DNA from: an uncultured Corynebacterium sp.
Lineage (GTDB): Bacteria; Actinomycetota; Actinomycetes; Mycobacteriales; Mycobacteriaceae
Direction of reading: 5' to 3'
DNA: 43,432 nt
NCBI RefSeq assembly: GCF_946222985.1
Contig: NZ_CAMIFY010000018.1
Span: 1-43,432, forward strand
The notes beneath the pieces are model-generated. The model made no database searches, was not told where the DNA came from, and worked only from the letters and a program-made list of their open reading frames with translations. This document shows positions 24,562 through 32,822 of the stretch, one piece after another. Position numbers and translations under genes: made by a program. Position 1 is the first letter of the stretch. Each line of letters opens with the position of its first letter.

Positions 24562-25650
24562 CTACTCTCCGCCGCCGGGGTTGCCGATGGCGATCATGCG
24601 CTCGACCGAGGCACGGGCCTTGTCCGCGACGTCGGCGGGCACGGTGACTTCGTCGCCGCCCTCCGCCAGGCACCGCAGCAGGGCGGCCGGGGTGATCATC
24701 TTCATGTAGACGCACGACGCGCGGTCGTTGATGGCCTCGAACTCGACATCCGGGGCCGCCTTGCGCAGCTGGTGCAGCATGCCCACCTCGGTGGCCACCA
24801 ACACCTTGCGGTCCTCGCGCTTCTCGGCCCGCTGCGCCTCGCGCTGCGCCGACGCCAGCATCTCGCCGGTGGAGAGCATGTGCACCCGCTCCGGCTCGAT
24901 GGCGCCCTCGCCGGCCAAGTAGATGGCCGAGTTGGCGCAGCCGCACTCGGGGTGGATGTAGAGCTCGGCGTCGGGGTTCTCCTCCGCCCGGCGCGCGAGC
25001 TCGTCGCCGTTGATGCCCGCGTGGACGTGGCATTCGCCGGCCCAGATGCGGATGTTGTCGCGACCGGACTCGCGCTTGACGTGGGCGCCGAGGAACTGAT
25101 CCGGGTTGAACAGGATCTCCGTGTCCGCCGGCAGCGATTCGATGACGTCGACGGCATTGGACGAGGTGCAGCACACGTCGGTCTCCGCCTTCACGTCCGC
25201 GGTGGTGTTGACGTAGCTGACCACCAGGGCGCCCGGGTGCTCGGCCTTCCACTCGCGCAGCTCCTCGGCGGAGATCGAATCGGCCAGGGAACAGCCGGCT
25301 CGCTCGTCGGGGATCAGCACCGTCTTGTCGGGGCTGAGGATCTTCGCCGTCTCGGCCATGAAGTGCACGCCGCAGAACACGATGACGTCGGCGTCGGTCT
25401 CGGCGGCCACTCGCGACAGGCCGAGCGAGTCGCCGACGTAATCGGCGATGTCCTGGATCTCGGGCAGCTGGTAGTTGTGGGCCAGGATCACCGCGTTGCG
25501 CTCGGCGGCGAGGCGACGGATCTCGTCCGCCCATTCCGCGGTCGCCTCGACTCCCCCGTACCCGCCTTCGCCGTCGGCGACGGACTCCGCCAACGTGGAC
25601 TTCAACGGGCTCAGGGTGGCGTGCTCGCGCGCGGGCGCAGGGGTGGTCAC
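24562..25650 (-). CDS. nadA: Quinolinate synthase
   Basis: [4Fe-4S] enzyme that condenses iminoaspartate with dihydroxyacetone phosphate to quinolinate. The 362-residue protein has HNYQLPEIQDIADYVGDS, the first cluster cysteine in VFCGVHFMAETAK, DVCCTSSNAV, the second region HPECGCANSA and the third in RASCVYMKMIT. GTG 25650 follows AAGGAG at good distance and gives a normal N-terminus, so the extension to 25728 is dropped. First gene of nadA-nadB-nadC. A TAGGAT box at 25765-25760, overlapping the end of the membrane protein gene, could be its promoter. No NdnR/NrtR-type regulator gene was seen here. Confidence 0.96.
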   Translation of the reverse strand: MTTPAPAREHATLSPLKSTLAESVADGEGGYGGVEATAEWADEIRRLAAERNAVILAHNYQLPEIQDIADYVGDSLGLSRVAAETDADVIVFCGVHFMAETAKILSPDKTVLIPDERAGCSLADSISAEELREWKAEHPGALVVSYVNTTADVKAETDVCCTSSNAVDVIESLPADTEILFNPDQFLGAHVKRESGRDNIRIWAGECHVHAGINGDELARRAEENPDAELYIHPECGCANSAIYLAGEGAIEPERVHMLSTGEMLASAQREAQRAEKREDRKVLVATEVGMLHQLRKAAPDVEFEAINDRASCVYMKMITPAALLRCLAEGGDEVTVPADVADKARASVERMIAIGNPGGGE

Positions 25651-25759
25651 ATCGGCTCCTTGGCTGGGGAGGGGCACGTTCGCAGCCTCCGACGAGCGTC
25701 GATGGCTGCGACGGACGTCGTAAAGCACCGCGGCGGTGCCGTGGAGATACTCGCCGCCG

Positions 25760-25765
25760 ATCCTA
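25760..25765 (-). promoter_or_regulatory. Possible -10 element of the nad operon
   Basis: TAGGAT on the minus strand, using the TAG stop of the upstream membrane gene. The start would be near 25753, leaving a leader of about 100 bases. Low confidence since TANNNT is a loose motif. Confidence 0.3.
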
Positions 25766-26413
25766 GCCCGTGATTCCGGGCGCCCCCGAATCGCCGCGGC
25801 GGCGATGCAGCTCTTCCTCGTCGAGGTCCGGGGCGATTTCCTCCCGCACCGGGTACTCGCCGTCTTCGGGGCGGGTGTCGTCCTCGTCCTCCCCGGGGGC
25901 GAGGAAGAGAAGGCACCAATAGGCCAGCATCGCGGCGAAGGGCGCGACGAGCAGCGCCACCGGCACGTCGAAGGCCGGCAGCACGTCGACGGAGGTGCCC
26001 GGCGCGACGCCGTCGAGCGCGGGCTGGCGCCAGCCCGCGAGGAGATTGCCGACGACCAACTGCACCGCCGCCATGGCCACGGCGGTCACGCCGACCCACG
26101 CCTCCATGCCCAGGCCCCGCCGCAGCGGGAACCGATTGTGCGCCAGCGATCCCAGCGCCAGTCCCGCGATCAACGCGATCGCCGTGAACCACAGCAGGGC
26201 GGAAAACGTGGCGTCGAGCCCGTCCTGCCCCACCGACAGCCGACCGCCCTCGAGGAAAGTCACCGGCTGCGTCGGCCGCAGGATCCCCCACGCGATGCCG
26301 CCGATGAGCCCGCACGCCAGCGCCACCAGCAGCACCGCAGCGCCATCGCCGACGAAGCGGGACGGGCGGCGGATTCCGGGTGCGTCCACGGGCGACGCGG
26401 TGTTCGGGGTCAT
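25763..26413 (-). CDS. Four-helix membrane protein (DUF2567-like)
   Basis: A 216-residue inner-membrane protein with four hydrophobic segments (about residues 25-45, 72-92, 105-125 and 145-168), a large outside loop after helix 1 (RPTQPVTFLEGGRLSVGQDG) and a strongly charged C-terminal tail (DEDDTRPEDGEYPVREE). Its position next to nadA, near bioB and its accessory gene, is that of the membrane protein Rv1591 in M. tuberculosis, and the overall topology fits, so I suggest the DUF2567 family with moderate confidence. No function is known. TACATT (26426-26421) ends 7 bases before ATG 26413, in line with a leaderless transcript. It is divergent from bioF. Confidence 0.72.
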   Translation of the reverse strand: MTPNTASPVDAPGIRRPSRFVGDGAAVLLVALACGLIGGIAWGILRPTQPVTFLEGGRLSVGQDGLDATFSALLWFTAIALIAGLALGSLAHNRFPLRRGLGMEAWVGVTAVAMAAVQLVVGNLLAGWRQPALDGVAPGTSVDVLPAFDVPVALLVAPFAAMLAYWCLLFLAPGEDEDDTRPEDGEYPVREEIAPDLDEEELHRRRGDSGAPGITG

Positions 26414-26420
26414 GCCCGCG

Positions 26421-26426
26421 AATGTA
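26421..26426 (-). promoter_or_regulatory. Putative -10 element for the leaderless membrane-protein mRNA
   Basis: TACATT on the minus strand, 7 bases, then ATG 26413. Fits TANNNT with leaderless spacing. No -35 match was seen. Confidence 0.45.
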
Positions 26427-26476
26427 CCCGCGCCCCCTTCCGCTTCGGGAGCCGACCTGCCGTGTCACAACCCCCT

Positions 26477-26489
26477 CGAACACCGTTCA
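26477..26489. promoter_or_regulatory. Predicted BioQ operator at bioF
   Basis: A 13-base palindrome, CGAAC-ACC-GTTCA, the same GAAC-N3-GTTC design as the two sites between bioB and bioQ. It covers the -35 position of the bioF promoter, so binding should block transcription. The reported C. glutamicum BioQ site is, from memory, TGAAC-N3-GTTAC, which is very close. Confidence 0.8.
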
Positions 26490-26500
26490 AGTTCGACGAT

Positions 26501-26506
26501 TATCGT
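26501..26506 (+). promoter_or_regulatory. -10 element for leaderless bioF mRNA
   Basis: TATCGT, then 6 bases and the bioF ATG at 26513. The operator-like palindrome lies directly upstream over the -35 region. There is no ribosome binding site. Confidence 0.55.
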
Positions 26507-26512
26507 GGCCCC

Positions 26513-27754
26513 ATGACCATCGACACCGGCATCGGGACCGAACCCCCGCACGGCACGGGGCGCCCCGGTGACGTGACGCCTTCCAACGGCGACGACCCCT
26601 CCACCGACGACGCACTCTCCCCCTCGGCGGAACTCTCCCACCTCGCCGAGCTGCCCGCGCGCACCCGCGAGCGCATCGCCGCCGGACTGCACCGCACGCT
26701 GGATCCCCGCGACCCGGGCCCGCCGACGCTGCTGGACCTGGCGTCCAACGACTACCTCGGCATGCACCGGCGCCCGGAGGTCCTCGCCGCCGCGGCACGG
26801 GCACTGGACGACCACGGACTGGGGTCGACGGGCTCCCGTCTGGTCACCGGCTCGACGCGGGCGCACGACGAGCTCGAGAACGAGCTGGCGCGGTTCATGG
26901 GTTTCGGCTCCGCGCTGACGGCATCGTCGGGCTACATGGCCAATCTTGCCGCGGTGACGTCCCTGGCCGGCCGCGGCGACCTCATCGTCTCCGACGGCGG
27001 CTCCCACGCCTCCCTCATCGACGCGTGCCGGCTGTCGCGGGCGCGGGTGGTCGTCACTCCGCTGGGCGATCTCGACGCGATCGACCGGGCCCTGTCCGAT
27101 CGGCCGGAGTCCCGCGCGCTGGTCGTATCCGACGCGGTGTACTCCACCTCCGGCGAGATCGCGGACGTCGCGGCCCTGTATTCGGTCGCACGGCGCCACC
27201 ACGCGGCCCTGCTCGTCGACGAGGCCCACGGCCTGGGCGTCGTCGGCCCCGGCGGGCGCGGCGCCATCGCCGAGGCCGGCTTGTCGGGCGCACCGGATCT
27301 GGTGGCCACCGTGACGCTGTCGAAGTCGCTCGGCGCCCAGGGCGGCGCGATCGTCGGCCCTCTCCACCTGCGCGAGCATCTCATCGACACGGCAAGGCCC
27401 ATCATCTTCGACACCGCACTGGCGCCGCCGGCCGCGGCCGGAGCGCTGGCCTCCCTGCGATTGCTTTGCGACGATCCCGACTTGCCGGCCGCCGCACTGG
27501 CCAACGCCCGCCGTCTCGCCGAGGCGTGGGGAGTCTCCGCACCTCCGTCGGCCGTCGTGCCGGTCGTGCTCGGTGATCCGCGGCGGGCGGTGGCCGCGCG
27601 CGACAATCTGCGGGCCCGCGGGGTGCTCGTCGGGGTCTTCCGCCCGCCGAGCGTGCCGCCGGGCGGCTCGCTCCTGCGCCTGACCGCGCGCGCCGACCTC
27701 ACCGCCGCCGAGATCGACCGCGCCGCGCCCCGCGCCGGCGACGTGCCGGATTAG
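26513..27754 (+). CDS. bioF: 8-amino-7-oxononanoate synthase
   Basis: PLP enzyme that condenses pimeloyl-thioester with L-alanine, the first dedicated ring-building step of biotin synthesis. The 413-residue protein has a 45-residue Ser/Asp/Pro-rich N-terminal tail, then the family core: LLDLASNDYLGMHRRPE, GLGSTGSRLVTGSTRAH, VDEAHGLGVVGPGGRG and the PLP lysine in TVTLSKSLGAQGGAIVG, followed by FDTALAPPAAAG. The C-terminus after TARADLTAAEIDRA is short. It could also be a related KBL/CAI-1-type enzyme, but the GAAC-N3-GTTC site over its promoter makes BioF the best call. C. glutamicum lacks bioF, so this strain may be closer to biotin prototrophy. Confidence 0.88.
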   Translation: MTIDTGIGTEPPHGTGRPGDVTPSNGDDPSTDDALSPSAELSHLAELPARTRERIAAGLHRTLDPRDPGPPTLLDLASNDYLGMHRRPEVLAAAARALDDHGLGSTGSRLVTGSTRAHDELENELARFMGFGSALTASSGYMANLAAVTSLAGRGDLIVSDGGSHASLIDACRLSRARVVVTPLGDLDAIDRALSDRPESRALVVSDAVYSTSGEIADVAALYSVARRHHAALLVDEAHGLGVVGPGGRGAIAEAGLSGAPDLVATVTLSKSLGAQGGAIVGPLHLREHLIDTARPIIFDTALAPPAAAGALASLRLLCDDPDLPAAALANARRLAEAWGVSAPPSAVVPVVLGDPRRAVAARDNLRARGVLVGVFRPPSVPPGGSLLRLTARADLTAAEIDRAAPRAGDVPD

Positions 27755-27759
27755 ACCCC

Positions 27760-27791
27760 GTCGCCGACTCCGCCCGGCAGCCCCCGGCGAC
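27760..27791. terminator. Possible hairpin in the bioF/bsaP convergent gap
   Basis: Arms GTCGCCG (27760-27766) and CGGCGAC (27785-27791) are perfectly complementary around an 18-base loop. There is no T run, so a terminator role is weakly supported. Confidence 0.25.
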
Positions 27792-27794
27792 GCC

Positions 27795-28106
27795 CTACCG
27801 GCGCTCGAGCAGCGCAGAATCGAGCTCGCCGTGGCGCGAACACCGCGCCGACCAGCCGTCCGGGCGCACCTGGACGACCATGCGGCGGCCGCACAATCTG
27901 CAGTACCGGGGAGCCTCGAGCCCCGCGCGGGCCGAGTGCGACCGGGGCCGCTGCTCCCCCTCGGCGACGTGCGCGCCGGTGAACGGGTCGAACTCCGGGG
28001 GATCGCCGAGCAGCGTGGCGCGCAGCAGCGCATCCGACGCGGACTCCCGCGGTGAAGCGGGGCCCCGTCGTGAAGCGGCGTCCCGTCGCGAAGCAGGTGC
28101 CGTCAT
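27795..28106 (-). CDS. bsaP: BsaP-like biotin synthase auxiliary protein
   Basis: A 103-residue protein starting 4 bases after the bioB stop. The C-terminal third, with C69, C72, C89 and H92 in a CxxC...CxxH layout (RYCRLCGRRM, then RPDGWSARCSRHGELDS), corresponds to the small protein coded next to bioB in mycobacteria (Rv1590). That protein was recently described as BsaP, an accessory needed for BioB to form biotin. The four ligands could hold an iron-sulfur cluster or zinc. Residues 1-25 are Arg/Ala/Ser-rich low complexity from short DNA repeats. ATG 28124 is an alternative start that overlaps bioB. The assignment rests on position and motif. Confidence 0.82.
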   Translation of the reverse strand: MTAPASRRDAASRRGPASPRESASDALLRATLLGDPPEFDPFTGAHVAEGEQRPRSHSARAGLEAPRYCRLCGRRMVVQVRPDGWSARCSRHGELDSALLERR

Positions 28107-28110
28107 CTCG

Positions 28111-29121
28111 TCACACCGTCGCATTGAGTGCCTTGATGGGCAGGCGAATCTTGCCCAGCATGTCCAGGTCCTGCTCGGCCGGCCGACCGAGGGTGGTCAG
28201 GTAATTGCCGACGATGACGGCGTTGATGCCGCCCAACAGCCCCTGCTCCGCACCCAGATCGCCGAGCGTCAGCTCGCGACCGCCGGCGAACCGCAGGATG
28301 GTCTTCGGCAACGCCAGGCGGAATGCGCCGATGGCGCGCAGGGCGTCCTTGGCGGCGAGCGGCTCGCGGCCCTCGAAGGGGGTGCCCGGGCGCGGGTCGA
28401 GGAAGTTCATCGGCACTTCGGTGGGATCGAGCGCGGCGAGGTCCTGCGCGAACTCGGCGCGCTGTTCCAGGGTCTCGCCCATGCCCAGGATGCCGCCGCA
28501 GCAGACCTCCATGCCGGCGTCACGGACCATGCGCAGGGTCTCGGCGCGGTCCTCCCAGGAGTGGGTGGTCACGACGTTGGGAAAGTGGGAGCGCGCGGTT
28601 TCCAGATTGTGGTTGTAGCGGTGGACGCCGGCCGCCGCCAAGCGCTCGACCTGATCCTGCGTGAGGATGCCCACCGACGCCGCGACGTTGATGTCGGCCT
28701 CGGACTGGATGGCCTTCACCGCCTGCTCCAGCTGCGAGAGCAGATTCTCGTCCGGGCCCTTGACCGCGGCGACGATGCAAAACTCCGTCGCGCCGGTCTT
28801 CTGCGTCTGCTTCGCCGCGTCGACCAGCGCGGGGATGTCCAGCCACGCCGAGCGCACCGGCGACTGGAACAGGCCCGACTGCGAACAGAAGTGGCAGTCC
28901 TCGGGGCAGCCACCGGTCTTGAGCGAGATGATGCCCTCGACCTCGACCTCCTCGCCGCACCACTTCAGGCGAACCTCGTGGGCGAGCGCGAGGAGTTCGT
29001 CGATCCGGTCGTCGCCGAGGCGCAGGACGGCGAGCGTTTCGGCGTGGTCGAGGCCCTCGCCCCGGCCGAGCACCTTCTCGCGGGCGAGGTCGAGGACGGT
29101 GGCGGGTGAGACGGCGGTCAT
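28111..29121 (-). CDS. bioB: Biotin synthase
   Basis: Radical-SAM enzyme that inserts sulfur into dethiobiotin. The 336-residue TIM barrel has C72, C76 and C79 in GGCPEDCHFCSQS for the [4Fe-4S]/SAM cluster, followed by the YNHNLETARSHFPN and GMEVCCGGILGMGE segments holding ligands of the second cluster, and the late RFAGGRELTLGDLG. The residue set is complete. ATG 29121 has AGGAGA at good distance. It is divergent from bioQ, with two GAAC-N3-GTTC operators in the shared region. A small accessory gene follows at 4 bases. Dethiobiotin-forming bioA and bioD are not in this window. Confidence 0.97.
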   Translation of the reverse strand: MTAVSPATVLDLAREKVLGRGEGLDHAETLAVLRLGDDRIDELLALAHEVRLKWCGEEVEVEGIISLKTGGCPEDCHFCSQSGLFQSPVRSAWLDIPALVDAAKQTQKTGATEFCIVAAVKGPDENLLSQLEQAVKAIQSEADINVAASVGILTQDQVERLAAAGVHRYNHNLETARSHFPNVVTTHSWEDRAETLRMVRDAGMEVCCGGILGMGETLEQRAEFAQDLAALDPTEVPMNFLDPRPGTPFEGREPLAAKDALRAIGAFRLALPKTILRFAGGRELTLGDLGAEQGLLGGINAVIVGNYLTTLGRPAEQDLDMLGKIRLPIKALNATV

Positions 29122-29210
29122 GGATTCTCCTGGTTGCGACTGCGGGCGGGCGGGGCGGGCGACGGCGTCGAGAGCAAACCGTCGAACGGCCGAACCACCG
29201 CGCCGCCACT

Positions 29211-29223
29211 TGAACGATGTTCG
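29211..29223. promoter_or_regulatory. Predicted BioQ operator A (bioB start region)
   Basis: TGAAC-GAT-GTTCG. It lies at the predicted bioB transcription start (near 29223) and, with the second site, brackets the bioB -10 box. Same motif as at bioF. Confidence 0.82.
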
Positions 29224-29229
29224 GGACCG

Positions 29230-29260
29230 AATGTACCCCGCCACCCGAACAGTGTTCAAG
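29230..29260 (-). promoter_or_regulatory. Predicted bioB promoter between the two operators
   Basis: On the minus strand TTGAAC (29260-29255) serves as -35, with an 18-base spacer and TACATT (29235-29230) as -10. The -35 is part of operator B, and the start falls in operator A. The predicted leader is about 100 bases with a normal ribosome binding site before bioB. Confidence 0.6.
29246..29258. promoter_or_regulatory. Predicted BioQ operator B (bioB/bioQ divergent region)
   Basis: CGAAC-AGT-GTTCA, the inverse form of operator A, 35 bases away centre to centre. It overlaps the bioB -35 and lies about 35 bases upstream of the bioQ -10. Confidence 0.82.
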
Positions 29261-29292
29261 AATCGCCGCCGCGACACGCCCGCCACTTCCGA

Positions 29293-29298
29293 TAACGT
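29293..29298 (+). promoter_or_regulatory. -10 element for leaderless bioQ mRNA
   Basis: TAACGT, 7 bases, then GTG at 29306. A weak -35, GCGACA (29271-29276), lies 16 bases upstream. No ribosome binding site is present. Confidence 0.5.
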
Positions 29299-29305
29299 GG
29301 ACGAC

Positions 29306-29917
29306 GTGCAGTTGACCAAGGACATCATCATGGACGCGGCGCTGGAGATCCTCGACGAGTTCGGGCTCCAGGACCTCACCATCCGCCGTTTGGCGCGCCA
29401 TCTCGATGCCGCCGCCGGCGCGATGTACTGGCACTTCCCCTCGAAGCAGGCGCTTCTCGGCGCCGTCGCCGACCGTCTGCTGGCCCCGCTTTCCGACGTC
29501 GCGGCCACCGGCGATTGGCGCGCCGACGTCTCCTCCTTCGCCGACGCGCTCCACGCCTGCCTGACCTCGCACCGCGACGGCGCCGAGGTCGTCTCCGCGG
29601 GCCTGGCGACCGGCACCGTGACCCTCCGCCCCGCCGCGCTGCTGGCTCCGCTGCTGGCCGAGGCACCGATCACCGACCCCGACCGCACCCTCGACGCGGC
29701 CGCGACGCTCGTCTATTTCGTCCTCGGCGCCACGGTCGACGAACAAACCGCCGCGCAGTTGGCCGCGGTCGCCGGTGATGACGGCGATGACGGCGATGCG
29801 GAGGGCTCGAATGACTCGAATGCCGCGGATGGCTCGGCCGACGCGTCGGTGCATGCGCGGCGCATCCGCCATGGCGTGGACCTCATCGTCGCGGGCATCG
29901 CCGCGGGCGATTCCTGA
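29306..29917 (+). CDS. bioQ: BioQ: TetR-family biotin repressor
   Basis: A 203-residue TetR-family regulator. The N-terminal helix-turn-helix (ILDEFGLQDLTIRRLARHLD, then AAAGAMYWHFPSKQALL) is typical; the rest is an all-helical ligand/dimer domain. It is divergent from bioB, which has two GAAC-N3-GTTC palindromes in the shared region, and another lies at bioF. This matches the BioQ repressor described in C. glutamicum and mycobacteria, where BioQ also controls its own gene. Residues about 158-179 form an acidic low-complexity insert coded by short repeats just before the last helix. GTG 29306 is preferred: TAACGT lies 7 bases upstream, and the homology begins with LTKDIIMDAALEIL. Confidence 0.88.
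   Translation: MQLTKDIIMDAALEILDEFGLQDLTIRRLARHLDAAAGAMYWHFPSKQALLGAVADRLLAPLSDVAATGDWRADVSSFADALHACLTSHRDGAEVVSAGLATGTVTLRPAALLAPLLAEAPITDPDRTLDAAATLVYFVLGATVDEQTAAQLAAVAGDDGDDGDAEGSNDSNAADGSADASVHARRIRHGVDLIVAGIAAGDS
29777..29842 (+). repeat. Short in-frame repeats inside bioQ
   Basis: GATGACGGC occurs at 29777-29785 and 29786-29794, followed by GATGCG and by a CTCGAATG pair. The coded stretch is Gly/Asp/Asn/Ser-rich, a likely disordered linker. Confidence 0.65.
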
Positions 29918-30031
29918 CCGACCGGGCCGACGCCCGCACCCGGGCGACGCGAACCCGGGCCGCGGGCGCCGTCGACGTGCGACGCACCCTGCGCGCCGTC
30001 GCCAACCCCATGGATTTCCGACCTCGCCCGG

Positions 30032-30037
30032 TATGGT
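30032..30037 (+). promoter_or_regulatory. -10 element for leaderless glgX mRNA
   Basis: TATGGT, 7 bases, then ATG at 30045. No ribosome binding site or -35 is seen. One of the best examples of the recurring pattern. Confidence 0.55.
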
Positions 30038-30044
30038 TATCGAC

Positions 30045-32186
<2,142 letters not shown>

Positions 32187-32264
32187 GGGGGAAACACCGG
32201 GAACCGGGACCCGGGCCGCCCACCGGCGGCCCACCGGTGGCCGACCCTCCCCGAAAATCGCGAA

Positions 32265-32308
32265 AGCGGCGCATCCCTTCGTGGGGTGCGCCGCTCGTTT
32301 TTCTTTTT
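32265..32308 (+). terminator. Rho-independent terminator after glgX
   Basis: A 13-base-pair stem (AGCGGCGCATCCC paired with its complement at 32282-32295, one G-T pair) with a five-base TTCGT loop and then CGTTTTTCTTTTT. The strongest terminator in the window. It may also stop the convergent minus-strand gene ending at 32327, but the T run there is weaker. Confidence 0.92.
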
Positions 32309-32326
32309 CGGGTACTGCGGTGTCGC

Positions 32327-32566
32327 CTACGCGGCGTCGTCGTGCCGGTGCTGGGTGCCGGTCCAGAAGTCGGCGCCGGTGTCGAAGTAGTCGCCCAGGC
32401 GGCGGGCGAGGTCCGGGGTGACGGCCGTGCGGCCGGTGCGGAAGCGTTCGAGGGTGGAGCTGGGGACGTTGATGGCGACGGCGAGGCGGTAGATGCTCAG
32501 GCCGCGGGGCGCGAGGAAGCGCTCGTCGAGGATGGTGCCGGGGTGCGCGGTGACGGCGTTCGTCAT
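32327..32566 (-). CDS. HigA-like antitoxin or XRE-type regulator, solitary
   Basis: A 79-residue helix-turn-helix protein. The opening AHPGTILDERFLAPRGLSI and the segment PSSTLERFRTGRTAVTPDLA are typical of HigA addiction-module antitoxins, as is the GDYFDTGADFWTGTQHRHD end. ATG 32566 has AAGGAGAG upstream. The upstream in-frame extension to 32857 is not homologous. No HigB toxin can fit: the gap to the next gene is about 256 bases and shows no such frame, and glgX is downstream. So it is an orphan regulator or a relic of a lost pair. A TAACCT box (32676-32671, minus strand) may be its promoter. Confidence 0.78.
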   Translation of the reverse strand: MTNAVTAHPGTILDERFLAPRGLSIYRLAVAINVPSSTLERFRTGRTAVTPDLARRLGDYFDTGADFWTGTQHRHDDAA

Positions 32567-32719
32567 GAGTGCTCTCCTTGTGGATCGTGACTGGGTTTCA
32601 GACGGGTGATCAAGGGTCATGTCCGGGCGGGAGGGTCGTCGTTTGTTCGGCGTTCCGCTCGACGGCCAACAGGTTAACGCGTGAAGCCGACCTTGACGAA
32701 CGGGCATTCGGAGGCTCGA

Positions 32720-32735
32720 AAATGTGTGAACATTT
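32720..32735. promoter_or_regulatory. AAATGT-GTGA-ACATTT palindrome
   Basis: Perfect 6-base arms with a 4-base centre in the AT-richest part of the gap between the solitary HigA-like gene and the exonuclease gene. It could be an operator for either. It partly resembles a LexA box but the right half does not fit. Confidence 0.4.
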
Positions 32736-32809
32736 CTTCGCCAAACCATAATGAGCGTCAAATCACACGGGCGCAACACTGTTACCCCCGTCACACCCCA
32801 TGCGGACGC

Positions 32810-32815
32810 TAGGCT
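32810..32815 (+). promoter_or_regulatory. -10 element for the leaderless exonuclease mRNA
   Basis: TAGGCT, 7 bases, then ATG at 32823, with no ribosome binding site. Fits the TANNNT pattern. Confidence 0.5.
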
Positions 32816-32822
32816 CGTGGGC

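Noticed and set aside
32714..32731. LexA (SOS) box upstream of the exonuclease gene
   Set aside because: TCGAAAATGTGTGAAC starts like TCGAAMANNTGTTCGA, but the last four positions do not fit. Not enough to claim SOS control.
32567..32822. A HigB toxin gene upstream of the HigA-like gene
   Set aside because: The gap is about 256 bases and none of the frames resembles HigB; the part in the antitoxin frame has no toxin features.
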